Shown: positions 1 to 8,130, counted from the stretch's first letter. The stretch is DNA of 64,000 bases from Patiriisocius marinistellae (GCF_009014635.1 NZ_BKCF01000001.1:124001-188000); one strand, 5' to 3'. Program-made: numbers and translations. The notes: generated by a model from the letters alone, not told the origin.

Positions 1-131
1 AGTAGTCGCAGGATGATTTCAACTTCCCACAAATTGAGTTTTCACTCATTCACGAAATGTTACAAAACAACTAAAGCACAAGCTACGCTTTTACAGCATT
101 TCTATTGTTCAATTTTTAAATTTTATACACT
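1..131. other. window edge, no gene supported
   Basis: One forward frame is open from base 1 to a stop at 133-135, but it overlaps the next gene's start and the translation resembles no family I know. It may be the tail of an upstream gene or non-coding leader. I see no hairpin with a T-run. Confidence 0.3.
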
Positions 132-278
132 ATGAAAATTATATTTTCTATTTTAATTATGCTCATTCTAAACAGTAGTTTTATATCCTGTACCCCGCAA
201 GCCATCGAAAACAATATAGACCCTCAAGAGACTGTAGGCGAGGATAGTAACGACAACGAGGATGAAACAGATGAATGA
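132..278 (+). CDS. tiny acidic lipoprotein (48 aa)
   Basis: This is a short gene directly upstream of the sensor kinase. Residues 1-19 are a hydrophobic signal segment ending in F-I-S before Cys20, which fits a lipobox. The predicted mature part (from C-T-P-Q) is 29 residues long and very acidic at its end (E, D and N rich). Small lipoproteins of this kind, with a C-T-P start and an acidic tail, are familiar to me in Flavobacteriaceae beside regulatory genes, but no function is assigned. It ends 51 bp before the TPR histidine kinase and shares its strand, so co-transcription is likely. I infer, without proof, that it could be a partner or ligand of the kinase's periplasmic TPR part. The ATG at 132 is the only sensible start. 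Confidence 0.65.
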   Translation: MKIIFSILIMLILNSSFISCTPQAIENNIDPQETVGEDSNDNEDETDE

Positions 279-329
279 TTGTTAGTAATTAGGCTACAAC
301 CTAGTTAAATCATTTTGTAATTTAGAGGG

Positions 330-2234
330 ATGAAAGACATTATTCTATCCCTCTATTTTATTTCTACAATATGCTTTTGCTCTATGAGTTATGGGCAATC
401 AGATAGTATTTCTCATTATCAAAATCTCGCAAAACAACATAAAAAAAACATCCCATTGGCTATAGAATATTTGAATAAAGCCATGGAAATCTCAATACAA
501 AATAAGCAAGACTCTTTATACCTAAATTCAATTTCCAGAAAGAGTACGCTCTTCGGAAATTCTAAAGATTATAAAAATGCTATTGAACAAGCAACTTTCC
601 TAAATGTTGAAGCAAACCAATTAAATGATATTTTTCATATTGCTCGCTCTCATGATAAATTAGGTCGATACTATAGTAAAACAGGAGATTTAACATTAGC
701 TGTTTCAAATTATCTCCAAGCCATTAGACCATACAAAACGATCAAAGACAGCCTTAAATTAAGCTATGTTTTTGAAAAGATCGCTAACATCCAAAATGAT
801 CTAGGTGACTTTTTAGGTGCAGAAAAATCTGCTCTTGAAGGCCTTAAATATGCAAAACACAATCCGAAAGGCAATAGCGCCTGGCTTTATAATTGTTTAG
901 GAAGAGCCTCCAAGGAGCAGTTTCAATTTGATGAAGCTTTAAGTTGGTATGATCGGGGTATATCCAGTACAAACAACCAAAAAATTATTGTTTCATTGAT
1001 ACAAAATCAAGCCGTTGTATTAATGAAACAGCAAAAATATAATGAAGCCCGAAAATTATTAACAGCATTGTTACAAGAATCTGAAGTTAAAAACAGCACC
1101 TATTTAACGTCCAGAATACTCGACAACCTAGGATATGCTAACTTTAAAATAGGAGAACCTAATGCATTGACCGAATTATTAGAAGCATATGCACTACGGC
1201 AAAAAGACGATGACAAAACCGGACTCTTTGCAAGCACTATACATCTCACGGAATATTACCAAGCAAAAGACAGAGAAAAATCTTTGGAATTTGCAAAAGA
1301 CGCTTTTAACCTGTCTAAAATTATTAATAGCCCAGAAGCCCAAATTGAAGCATTATCATATCTTATAGCACTAGAAACCCCAGAAAACACAAAACTTGCT
1401 GCTCTTAGTAGTTTACATCTTAGAGACAGTATAGCTATAGCAACATCAAAACAACGCACAGAGTATTTGAAATTCAAATATAAGACAGACGAAATCTCTC
1501 TTGAAAACAGTTTGTTATTAACCGAAAAGGCACAACAAGAAACTATTATTGCTGAAGAGAAAATCAAAAAGTACATCATAGGTTTTATATCTTTTATATT
1601 ATTTATTACCATAATTGCGCTTTATTATATTTTACGAGAACGTTATAAGAAACAACGTTTAAAAGAGCGCATTGCAACACAACAACATTTTTCTAAACGA
1701 ATCCATGACGAACTTGCCAGTGACATATTTAATATAATGGCTCAAATGGAACAAGCAAATATTCCTGTTGATTATGTGGATGCTTTAGAAAACATCTATG
1801 AACGAACGAGAGACATTAATAGAGAAACTATTTCAATAATTACTAATGAAGATTTCTCAACTACTTTATCAAATCTTATAGAAGGATATTTATCTGAAAA
1901 TGAACGATTAATTTTAAATGGAATTAACGAAGTGGATTGGACTAAAATTTCAGAAGAAAACAAACAGCATCTTAAAAGAATATTGCAAGAGTTGATGACT
2001 AATATGAAAAAACACAGTAAAGCATCACTTGTTGCAATTAGCTTTAAAGAACGACAAACATCTTTACAAATTAATTATGCGGACAATGGTATTGGAGTAA
2101 TTTTAAACGACCAGAACAAAGGACATGGAATGGCGAATATGGAAAACCGTATTATTTCAATAAACGGAACCTGTATATTTGAAAGTGAACCAAATAATGG
2201 CTTTACCTGTGTATGGACTATTCCTTTAAAATAA
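330..2234 (+). CDS. TPR-containing sensor histidine kinase
   Basis: This is a membrane sensor kinase of 634 residues. Residues 1-23 form a signal peptide. Residues about 30-380 are helical TPR-type repeats expected in the periplasm. One transmembrane helix lies at about 414-434, after a short coiled coil. The cytoplasmic part has a short DHp helix with the likely phosphorylated His459 in K-R-I-H-D-E-L. The HATPase domain shows an N-box near 553-563 (QELMTNMKKHS), G1 DNGIGV at 585-590 and G2 GHGMANM at 598-604. This is the NarL/LytS-like architecture common in Bacteroidetes two-component systems. The partner response regulator starts 8 nt downstream. The signal is unknown; TPR periplasmic parts usually bind peptides or proteins. 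It carries one copy of the dispersed 10-mer at 551-560. Confidence 0.9.
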   Translation: MKDIILSLYFISTICFCSMSYGQSDSISHYQNLAKQHKKNIPLAIEYLNKAMEISIQNKQDSLYLNSISRKSTLFGNSKDYKNAIEQATFLNVEANQLNDIFHIARSHDKLGRYYSKTGDLTLAVSNYLQAIRPYKTIKDSLKLSYVFEKIANIQNDLGDFLGAEKSALEGLKYAKHNPKGNSAWLYNCLGRASKEQFQFDEALSWYDRGISSTNNQKIIVSLIQNQAVVLMKQQKYNEARKLLTALLQESEVKNSTYLTSRILDNLGYANFKIGEPNALTELLEAYALRQKDDDKTGLFASTIHLTEYYQAKDREKSLEFAKDAFNLSKIINSPEAQIEALSYLIALETPENTKLAALSSLHLRDSIAIATSKQRTEYLKFKYKTDEISLENSLLLTEKAQQETIIAEEKIKKYIIGFISFILFITIIALYYILRERYKKQRLKERIATQQHFSKRIHDELASDIFNIMAQMEQANIPVDYVDALENIYERTRDINRETISIITNEDFSTTLSNLIEGYLSENERLILNGINEVDWTKISEENKQHLKRILQELMTNMKKHSKASLVAISFKERQTSLQINYADNGIGVILNDQNKGHGMANMENRIISINGTCIFESEPNNGFTCVWTIPLK

Positions 2235-2242
2235 ATAGAAAA

Positions 2243-2908
2243 ATGTTTAAAAAAGTTTTAGTTGCTGAAGACATTGATAGTATAAATGTAGGGATTGCTA
2301 CCATGTTAAAAGATTTAAATATTAAAAATGTAGCCCATTGCCAATATTGTGATGATGCGTTAGTAAAATTTAAAAAAGCGCAATATGATAAAGAACCTTA
2401 TGAGTTGCTAATTTGTGATCTTAGCTTTAAAAAGAGCCATAGGAAAGACCAAATAACCACTGGAAAAGAGTTGATAAAAATGTTAATCGCAGAACAACCA
2501 GATTTAAAAGTTATTGTTTTTAGTGTAGATGATCATCCAAAAAGAGTTAAGGAATTGTGGGGAACTGGCTGCTTAAATGGATATGTTGATAAAAATAGAT
2601 GGGGTTTAAAAAATTTAGCAACTGGAATACAAAAAATATATAATGGCGAAACATATATGTCTCCAGCTATAGAAAGCCAATTTAAAAAAAAGAAGGTGCT
2701 TAGCGTATCCAATTATGACAACAAATTATTGTCGCTTTTAGCAGATGGTTATTCTCAAGAAGAAATTGAACAATATTTTAAAAAACATAAAATTAGTCCA
2801 AGTAGTCGTAGCAGTATAGAAAAACGCTTAAAGGATTTACGTGTTGATTTTGGCGCAAAAACAACGATCCATTTAGTAATGATGGCAAAAAATCTTAAAC
2901 TTATCTAA
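2243..2908 (+). CDS. response regulator, receiver plus LuxR-like HTH
   Basis: This is a 221-residue response regulator and the probable partner of the upstream kinase. The receiver domain (about 1-125) has the acidic pair E9-D10, phosphoacceptor D59 in L-I-C-D-L, Ser94 and Lys117, so it should be phosphorylatable. The C-terminal part (about 150-221) is a helical LuxR/GerE-like DNA-binding region, more divergent than usual. An upstream in-frame ATG at 2213 would overlap the kinase by 22 bp. I chose 2243 because the receiver beta-strand (FKKVLVAED) begins right there and it follows the kinase stop by 8 nt. A strong terminator follows at 2941, closing the lipoprotein-kinase-regulator unit. Confidence 0.88.
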   Translation: MFKKVLVAEDIDSINVGIATMLKDLNIKNVAHCQYCDDALVKFKKAQYDKEPYELLICDLSFKKSHRKDQITTGKELIKMLIAEQPDLKVIVFSVDDHPKRVKELWGTGCLNGYVDKNRWGLKNLATGIQKIYNGETYMSPAIESQFKKKKVLSVSNYDNKLLSLLADGYSQEEIEQYFKKHKISPSSRSSIEKRLKDLRVDFGAKTTIHLVMMAKNLKLI

Positions 2909-2940
2909 TTAATAAATCAACACATAAGTATAATAAAATT

Positions 2941-2976
2941 CCCACCCCTACGGAAACCCGTAAGGTGGGGTTTTTA
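2941..2976 (+). terminator. rho-independent terminator of the two-component unit
   Basis: The stem CCCACC/GGTGGG continues as TACGG/CCGTA around a small loop and is followed by a run of Ts. It lies 32 nt after the response regulator stop. Confidence 0.85.
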
Positions 2977-2984
2977 ATTTATTG

Positions 2985-3077
2985 TAGGTTTGATAATCAA
3001 TAAAAAATAGCTCTTTAATTGGGGAGTTAAAGCTATTTATCTCCCTTACAGTTTTTCGTAAGGGAGTTTTATTTTTA
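2985..3077 (+). ncRNA. candidate small RNA or leader: promoter box, hairpin, terminator
   Basis: A Bacteroidetes-type box TAGGTTTG lies at 2985-2992, right after the preceding terminator. A hairpin follows at 3007-3036 (arms ATAGCT/AGCTAT continued by TTAA/TTAA around GGGG), then a second stem at 3041-3066 (CTCCCTTAC/GTAAGGGAG) followed by T-rich DNA. There is no open reading frame. The layout fits a transcript of about 75 nt ending at an intrinsic terminator, or an attenuated leader of the gene at 3107. No -33 element is obvious and I recognise no RNA family. Confidence 0.4.
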
Positions 3078-3078
3078 G

Positions 3079-3097
3079 TTTACATTTAAAATGTAAA
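3079..3097. repeat. perfect palindrome before the small secreted protein
   Basis: TTTACATTTAAAATGTAAA has 9-nt arms around a single A and ends 9 nt before the ATG at 3107. It could be an operator or a translation-control hairpin. Confidence 0.5.
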
Positions 3098-3106
3098 AAA
3101 CACCAT

Positions 3107-3340
3107 ATGGATTTATCAAAACTAAAAATAACCACATTAGCAGTTACTACTGCGATTTTTGCATTTAGCTTCACAACAACTTTTGAAAAGACAGTCTACA
3201 TCTGTAATTCCACTACAAGCTCTAAATATCATTTAAAGAAAAATTGCCGAGGACTAAATGCTTGTAAAAAACCAACAAAAGAAGTAACCATAACATCTGC
3301 AAAAGAGAGTGGTAGATCTCTTTGTGGCTGGGAAGATTGA
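3107..3340 (+). CDS. small secreted protein with Ada-like Cys/His pattern
   Basis: The protein has 77 residues. Residues 1-25 are a hydrophobic export signal (A-V-T-T-A-I-F-A-F-S-F). The mature part shows V-Y-I-C, then Y-H-L-K-K-N-C-R-G-L, another Cys, then A-K-E-S-G-R-S-L-C. The order YHxxxxCxxL ... A...G...C resembles the compact metal-binding repeat seen in Ada N-terminal-like and nuclease-associated domains, in which a peptide like YHKPDCRYL precedes a GYxPCxxC end. Here the last motif has a single Cys, so metal binding is uncertain. It follows the hairpin-rich region at 2985-3097 and ends before a shared terminator with rpmA. Function unknown; the family link is inference. Confidence 0.7.
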   Translation: MDLSKLKITTLAVTTAIFAFSFTTTFEKTVYICNSTTSSKYHLKKNCRGLNACKKPTKEVTITSAKESGRSLCGWED

Positions 3341-3416
3341 AAAGATGTGTTAAATATTCAGTAACACTAAAGTTAGCAGAAATAAAAAGGCATAAAGCCA
3401 CTTAGTAAACGCACAA

Positions 3417-3450
3417 AAACCCCAATCGAAATAATCGGTTGGGGTTTGTT
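3417..3450. terminator. bidirectional terminator between convergent genes
   Basis: The stem AAACCCCAA.CG/CG.TTGGGGTTT around an A/T loop has A-rich and T-rich flanks, so it can act on both strands. It sits between the small secreted gene and rpmA. Confidence 0.85.
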
Positions 3451-3470
3451 TGTCAAAGGTAAGAGATTCC

Positions 3471-3734
3471 TTATGCTTCGGCGAAAGGCACGATACTTAC
3501 GTAACTTTTATTATCTCTCTTTTTAGTGAATTTTACAACACCATCCACTTTTGCGTGAAGCGTGTGGTCTTTTCCACCATACACATTCTCACCTGGGTGA
3601 TGTGTATTACCTCTTTGTCTTATGATAATGTTCCCTGCAATAGCAGCTTGTCCACCAAATATCTTAACGCCAAGACGTTTTGATTCTGATTCTCTACCAT
3701 TCTTCGAACTACCAACTCCTTTTTTGTGAGCCAT
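3471..3734 (-). CDS. rpmA: 50S ribosomal protein L27
   Basis: The 87-residue product begins [16 protein letters not shown], the universal L27 N-terminus that reaches towards the peptidyl transferase centre, and continues with [10 protein letters not shown] and NIIIRQRGT-type motifs (here [13 protein letters not shown]). Length and motifs match the family. It lies 39 bp downstream of rplU on the same strand, the usual L21-L27 operon, and shares the promoter upstream of rplU. No N-terminal cleavable extension is present, unlike L27 of many Firmicutes. Confidence 0.98.
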   Translation of the reverse strand: MAHKKGVGSSKNGRESESKRLGVKIFGGQAAIAGNIIIRQRGNTHHPGENVYGGKDHTLHAKVDGVVKFTKKRDNKSYVSIVPFAEA

Positions 3735-3773
3735 AATTTTAAGGTTTTATTTTAGTTAAACTTTAGCGTTAGA

Positions 3774-4472
3774 TTATTTTCTTCCGCCGTCTAATTCGTC
3801 TTGTAATACTTTAAGCTCGTCCCACTTACCATCTGCAGCTAATTTAGCTTGCTTTGGCCATGTGTTAGCAACTAAATGTGCTAAGTTAGAACTTGCTTCA
3901 GCTAAAATTGCTTCAATAGCCTCTGGTTTAGCTTTTGCTACTTTTGCAAAAGTATCTAATCCTGCAGCAACCATTGCCTCAGCAGCTTTAGGTCCTACAC
4001 CTTCAATCTTCTTAAGGTCATCTGCCTTAGTAGATTTTTTTGGAGCCGCTTTTTTTGCTGGAGCTGCTTTAGCTTCAGCCTTTGGAGCGTCTTTTTTAGC
4101 TTCTTCTTTTTTAGCTGGGGCTGCTTTAGCCTTCGCAGGAGCTGCTTTTTTCTTAGCTCCAGAAGTTGCGATGCTTTCAATAACAATTTCAGAAAGAGCT
4201 TGTCTGTGACCGTTTTTTACACGGTAACCTTTTCTTCTTTTCTTTTTGAAAACAATAACTTTGTCACCTTTAAGGTGTCTTAGGACTTTTGCTCCTATAA
4301 GAGCTCCGTCTATAGCCGGGGCGCCAAGGGTAATATTGTCACCATCACCTACTAAAAGAACATTGTCAAACTCTACAGTTTTACCTTCTTCAGTTGATAA
4401 ACGATTAACAAAAACCTTTTGGTCTTTTGCAACTTTAAATTGCTGCCCTGCTATCTCTACAATTGCGTACAT
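3774..4472 (-). CDS. rplU: 50S ribosomal protein L21 with fused helix-hairpin-helix tail
   Basis: Residues 1-about 103 are a standard L21 (MYAIVEIAGQQFKV, then FKKKRRKGYRVKNGHRQ, which contacts 23S rRNA). Residues about 104-152 are a low-complexity Ala/Lys/Pro linker. Residues about 153-232 form a helix-hairpin-helix type domain (DDLKKIEGVGPKAAEAM). At 232 residues the protein is more than twice the normal L21 length. I believe L21 tails of this sort occur in other Flavobacteriia, so it is not an assembly fusion: the frame is continuous and the start has a clear promoter. The tail may bind RNA or DNA; its role is unknown. Confidence 0.95.
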   Translation of the reverse strand: MYAIVEIAGQQFKVAKDQKVFVNRLSTEEGKTVEFDNVLLVGDGDNITLGAPAIDGALIGAKVLRHLKGDKVIVFKKKRRKGYRVKNGHRQALSEIVIESIATSGAKKKAAPAKAKAAPAKKEEAKKDAPKAEAKAAPAKKAAPKKSTKADDLKKIEGVGPKAAEAMVAAGLDTFAKVAKAKPEAIEAILAEASSNLAHLVANTWPKQAKLAADGKWDELKVLQDELDGGRK

Positions 4473-4521
4473 AGCGTAACGTTTAATTAATTAATAATCT
4501 CGCTTCATTTTAAAGCGGGTG

Positions 4522-4552
4522 CAAATATAATTGTAATTCACATAAAAACAAA
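4522..4552 (-). promoter_or_regulatory. promoter of rplU-rpmA
   Basis: Reading the minus strand: TTTG (4552-4549), a 19-nt spacer, then TATATTTG (4529-4522). This is a full match to the Bacteroidetes sigma consensus, 49 nt before the rplU ATG. Confidence 0.8.
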
Positions 4553-4623
4553 CACTTTATTCGCTAAAATTTAATCGTTAAATCCTATTAAACAAAGCAC
4601 TTACAAAAGATGTATAATTATAG

Positions 4624-4705
4624 CTTCGGAAATGTAACTTATCCTTTTTATTTCTGCTGAAATTTTAAACAACAAAATTATAGTTAACCCTTGAAATTTC
4701 CGAAG
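4624..4705. repeat. convergent pair of the dispersed 10-mer
   Basis: CTTCGGAAAT (4624-4633) and ATTTCCGAAG (4696-4705) face each other across 62 nt in the intergenic region between the transporter gene and rplU. Confidence 0.8.
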
Positions 4706-4716
4706 AAAAACATCAA

Positions 4717-5589
4717 TTATTTCCTGTTAGTAAGCAATACTCCCAATAAAATAATCCCCGTGGCAAAGCCTTGAAATAAGGTAAAATGTTCTCCATCGAG
4801 CATCCCCCACAACAAAGCCACAATAGGAATTGTGTATGTGACCGAAGTTGCAAAAACTGGCGTGCTCATCTGTACTAATTTATTGAACATCACTTTTGCA
4901 ACACCTGTACCTATTACGGCCAAAATAACTAAATACCCAAGTGATGTGTGCAACTCAGCGTCGTTAGCCAAGTCTTTTGAGAAAAATCCAGAAAACAGCA
5001 ACACAGTAAAAGCAGGAAGTATCAAAACAACAAAATTACCCACCGCAATTGACATTGCTGGAATTTCCTGTAGATGTCTTTTTATAATATTCACGTTAAA
5101 AGCATAGCATAATGATGCGGCGATAACGAGACTTGAGTACCAATAATTTTGGTCAGGATTAACATCTGCTCCTGCGTAAATAAGCAACAAACTTCCCAAA
5201 AGCCCAACGACTACGCCAAATAACTGGTTGCGGGTATAGCTAATACTAAAAATGATGGCGCCTATAATGAGTGTGACAATAGGTGTTGTAGAATTTAAAA
5301 TGGAAGCTACTGCGCTATCAATTTCGGTTTCGGCAAATGCGAATAGAAAAGCTGGAATAAACGTTCCTAAAAATGCTGAAATAGCAATCCATTTCCATTT
5401 ATGCTTTTTAATTTTTTTTAGGTATCTAAATCCAATTAACAATAAAAAAGTAGCCGCAAAGAGTGTGCGTAAAGCTCCCAATTGCAATGGTGTTAATCCA
5501 ATAAGCGACTTTTTAATAAGTATAAATGAACTACCCCAAACTACAGAAAGTACGGCAAGGTAAATCCACTTTTTCTCAATGCTTTTCAC
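4717..5589 (-). CDS. EamA/DMT-family transporter
   Basis: This is an inner-membrane protein of 290 residues with about ten hydrophobic helices, arranged as two EamA repeats (about 8-140 and 155-288). Typical features are V-W-G-S-S-F-I near residue 18 and a second-repeat helix with G-T-G-V-A-K near 226. Members export or import metabolites such as amino acids or nucleosides; substrate cannot be told from sequence. The start is GTG at 5589; no in-frame ATG lies close upstream. It stands alone, 79 bp from gldD, and has no obvious TAnnTTTG box (CATCTTTG at 5612-5619 is one base off). Confidence 0.9.
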   Translation of the reverse strand: MKSIEKKWIYLAVLSVVWGSSFILIKKSLIGLTPLQLGALRTLFAATFLLLIGFRYLKKIKKHKWKWIAISAFLGTFIPAFLFAFAETEIDSAVASILNSTTPIVTLIIGAIIFSISYTRNQLFGVVVGLLGSLLLIYAGADVNPDQNYWYSSLVIAASLCYAFNVNIIKRHLQEIPAMSIAVGNFVVLILPAFTVLLFSGFFSKDLANDAELHTSLGYLVILAVIGTGVAKVMFNKLVQMSTPVFATSVTYTIPIVALLWGMLDGEHFTLFQGFATGIILLGVLLTNRK

Positions 5590-5667
5590 TTTTTTGATTT
5601 AAAAAATTGAAATGCAAAGATGATTTTAAATTTTGGGAATGCGGTAGCATTAAATTAATATTTCGGA

Positions 5668-6219
5668 TTACTCCCACTCCATTGTTTCCATCATAACTTT
5701 TATATCCTCTCGTAGATAAACTACAGCTGGATAGATGGAATCAAAGTTGGGTTTTGCTTCAAAGTATAATGAGCCAGTGATAAAATTATTAACACTATCT
5801 GTCAAATAAAAATGTCCTTGAGAAGCAGCGTTACCGTTAATGCTATAAAAAATACCGTACGCTTTATTATCTGGATTTTCAAAAACCTGCTCAGGAATAC
5901 TTTGTGCTTTAATATCATGATTATAGGCTAGTTTTTGAGCATCATATAACAAAGAATCTAAGTTTTGATTTTTTATTTTTTGGTACGTCAAATAAACACC
6001 TGCATTCATATGTTGATATTCTACCATAGCACCACAATTGCGACCAGGTATTAAACTTGCGTTATCATTAAGCAAAAAATTATAATCGCAACCCGTATTT
6101 GTTATAGTGTATGTGGGAGCTGGATAATCCAAGCGTAATTTTGCATTGGGTTTTACCGTGACATCTTCACCGCAAGAGCCGATTATTAAAAAAACAGAAA
6201 GCAGAAGTAAATAACGCAT
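5668..6219 (-). CDS. gldD: gliding motility lipoprotein GldD
   Basis: The protein has 183 residues, with a lipoprotein signal ending at Cys16 in I-I-G-S-C-G. The motif order LRLDYP, then a Cys-Asp-Tyr stretch (GCDYNF) and a conserved MVEYQHMNAGVYLTYQ-like segment matches GldD, an essential gliding and T9SS-linked lipoprotein of Flavobacteriia. Its neighbour upstream is gldE: the gldE stop and gldD start overlap in TAATG, so translation is coupled. GldD's exact role is unknown in any species. The context (mutY-ssb-gldE-gldD) is the classical Flavobacterium arrangement. Confidence 0.93.
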   Translation of the reverse strand: MRYLLLLSVFLIIGSCGEDVTVKPNAKLRLDYPAPTYTITNTGCDYNFLLNDNASLIPGRNCGAMVEYQHMNAGVYLTYQKIKNQNLDSLLYDAQKLAYNHDIKAQSIPEQVFENPDNKAYGIFYSINGNAASQGHFYLTDSVNNFITGSLYFEAKPNFDSIYPAVVYLREDIKVMMETMEWE

Positions 6220-7541
6220 TAAGGCTGTGGGCGTATGGTTAATTTAATTTGTTTGATACGTTTGTTTTCAAACGCTTCAATAGTAAACGCGTAATGCTCA
6301 AAACTTATTATTTCGTTTTTCTTTGGAAATCCTTTTGAAACTTCTAAAAGAAATCCTGCAACAGTTTCAGCTTCACCTTTTGAACTTTCAAAAACTGAAG
6401 TATCCTCAAGGCTTATTACTTTATAAAAATCTTTTAGCGGCGTTTTACCTTCAAATACATAGTTATTGTCATCTAATTTTGAAAAAACTAAATCCTCATC
6501 ATCAAACTCATCGCTTATTTCTCCTACTATTTCTTCAATAATATCTTCTAACGAAATCAAGCCACTAGTCCCTCCATATTCATCAACAACAATAGCAAGG
6601 TGCATTTTCATTGTTTTGAACTCATTAAGCAAATCGTCTAACTTTTTATTTTCTGGAACAAAGTATGCTTTACGTGTTAACGTATTCCACTCAAGAGCTT
6701 TTGTATCAATGTGTGGCATTAAATCTTTGACATATAAAATACCTGTAATATTATCAATACTATCACTAAACACTGGTATTCTAGAATAGCCTTTGTCAAT
6801 AATTTGAGGTAATATTTCTGCGTATGACAACTCTTGATTAAGCGCAAAAATATCCATGCGGTTTTTCATCACTTGTTTAGTATCTGTATTCCCAAAAGTG
6901 ACAATTCCTTTTAATATTTTTTGCTCTTCGTGTGTTGTATCAGTTTCATCAGTAAGCTCTAATGCTTGAGATAATTGGTCAACACTTATGTTTGACTTTT
7001 GTTTACCAAATTTTTCCTGAATATAAATAGTAACCGCACGCATGGGCATACTTATAGGAGTAAATAAAAAATCTAGTACCTTTAGCGGCATTGCCATAAA
7101 CAATGCAAAAGTCATACTATTACGACTAGCATAAATTTTAGGCAAAATTTCTCCAAAAAGTAATATTAAAAAAGTTACAACACCTACCTCAACAACAAAT
7201 CGAATATTTATTCCAAAATAAACTTGGTTTAAATTCGCAAACAAAACTTCTCCAATAGAATCAAATAACAATACAATTGCAATATTTATAAAATTATTAG
7301 CCACGAGAATGGTAGCTAACAACTTTTTAGGACGCTCAAGAAGTTTCTTTACTATCTGGAGTTTTTTTGGAGCCATCTTTTCATCCTCAACATCAAGTTC
7401 TGTTGGAGTTAAAGAAAAGAATGCAACCTCAGCACCACTTATCATTGCTGAGCAAATAAGCAATACTATTAATGCAACGAGATAAACAATTATCCCTGAA
7501 GTAAGTACTAATAAATATAAACTAGGAGGTTCTATGTCCAC
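6219..7541 (-). CDS. gldE: gliding-associated CBS-domain membrane protein GldE
   Basis: The protein has 440 residues. The N-terminal half (about 15-200) is a DUF21/CNNM-type membrane domain with helices around 15-35, 85-105 and 115-135. Two CBS motifs follow (about 220-345, containing SRIPVFSD and H-L-A-I-V-V-D-E-Y-G-G), then a CorC/HlyC C-terminal domain (about 360-438). This is the CorC/HlyC-like fold; in F. johnsoniae, GldE supports gliding together with GldD. It could also move divalent cations such as Mg2+ or Co2+, as CorC relatives do. It shares one base with gldD and follows ssb by 49 bp. Confidence 0.93.
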   Translation of the reverse strand: MDIEPPSLYLLVLTSGIIVYLVALIVLLICSAMISGAEVAFFSLTPTELDVEDEKMAPKKLQIVKKLLERPKKLLATILVANNFINIAIVLLFDSIGEVLFANLNQVYFGINIRFVVEVGVVTFLILLFGEILPKIYASRNSMTFALFMAMPLKVLDFLFTPISMPMRAVTIYIQEKFGKQKSNISVDQLSQALELTDETDTTHEEQKILKGIVTFGNTDTKQVMKNRMDIFALNQELSYAEILPQIIDKGYSRIPVFSDSIDNITGILYVKDLMPHIDTKALEWNTLTRKAYFVPENKKLDDLLNEFKTMKMHLAIVVDEYGGTSGLISLEDIIEEIVGEISDEFDDEDLVFSKLDDNNYVFEGKTPLKDFYKVISLEDTSVFESSKGEAETVAGFLLEVSKGFPKKNEIISFEHYAFTIEAFENKRIKQIKLTIRPQP

Positions 7542-7590
7542 AATTTTTTAACGTTGGTTAGGCTAAGATACTACAAAAATAGTGGTTCAA

Positions 7591-8055
7591 TTAAAATGGT
7601 AAATCATCATCTCCCTCAGGTTGTTGTACATTTTGAGTTTGGGCTGGAGTAGCAGGCGCTTGCGATTGAGCAGGACTCTGTTGAGACTGTTGCTGTGGCA
7701 TTGTTGCTTGCTGATCATTCTTAGGCGTCAAAAAAGTAAAATCTGTACATTGAATTTCTGTACTATAACGGTCTTGACCTTTATCATCTTGCCATTTGCG
7801 TGTTTTGAGTCTTCCTTCAATATATACTTTATCACCTTTTTTAAGGTATTTTTCACAAATCTCAGCACCTTTGTTACGCACAACAATGTTATGCCACTCT
7901 GTAGTAGTAACACGCTCATTTGTCGTTCTATTTGTATAGCTTTCATTTGTAGCAAGTGGAAATCTACCTATGCTATTTCCACCTTCAAAAAAATGCATTT
8001 TCACATCATCTCCCGTATGCCCAATTAGCATCACTTTATTCAACGTCCCACTCAT
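7591..8055 (-). CDS. ssb: single-stranded DNA-binding protein
   Basis: The protein has 154 residues. An OB fold (1-about 108) shows M-L-I-G-H-T-G-D-D, TEWHNIVV and G-D-K-V-Y-I-E-G-R-L-K-T-R-K-W. A disordered Gln/Pro/Ala linker ends in the acidic tip DDDLPF, which recruits replication and repair proteins. Length and tail are standard. It is the first gene of the ssb-gldE-gldD unit, with a promoter at 8091-8124 and mutY 75 bp upstream. Confidence 0.97.
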   Translation of the reverse strand: MSGTLNKVMLIGHTGDDVKMHFFEGGNSIGRFPLATNESYTNRTTNERVTTTEWHNIVVRNKGAEICEKYLKKGDKVYIEGRLKTRKWQDDKGQDRYSTEIQCTDFTFLTPKNDQQATMPQQQSQQSPAQSQAPATPAQTQNVQQPEGDDDLPF

Positions 8056-8090
8056 AATTCTATAAATTAATTTTATTCAAAAATCGTTTT

Positions 8091-8124
8091 CAAAGGTATG
8101 TTTTGAGAATTAAATATAATCAAA
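8091..8124 (-). promoter_or_regulatory. promoter of ssb-gldE-gldD
   Basis: On the minus strand TTTG (8124-8121), a 22-nt spacer and TACCTTTG (8098-8091) lie 35 nt before the ssb ATG. Confidence 0.65.
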
Positions 8125-8130
8125 ATTTAA

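Noticed and set aside
1-135. Open forward frame from the window edge into the small lipoprotein gene
   Set aside because: It overlaps the lipoprotein start, shows no family similarity and has unusual composition; without the upstream sequence it cannot be supported.
3862-4209. Long plus-strand frame inside rplU
   Set aside because: It is the shadow of the Ala/Lys-rich linker of L21 and its translation is low-complexity.
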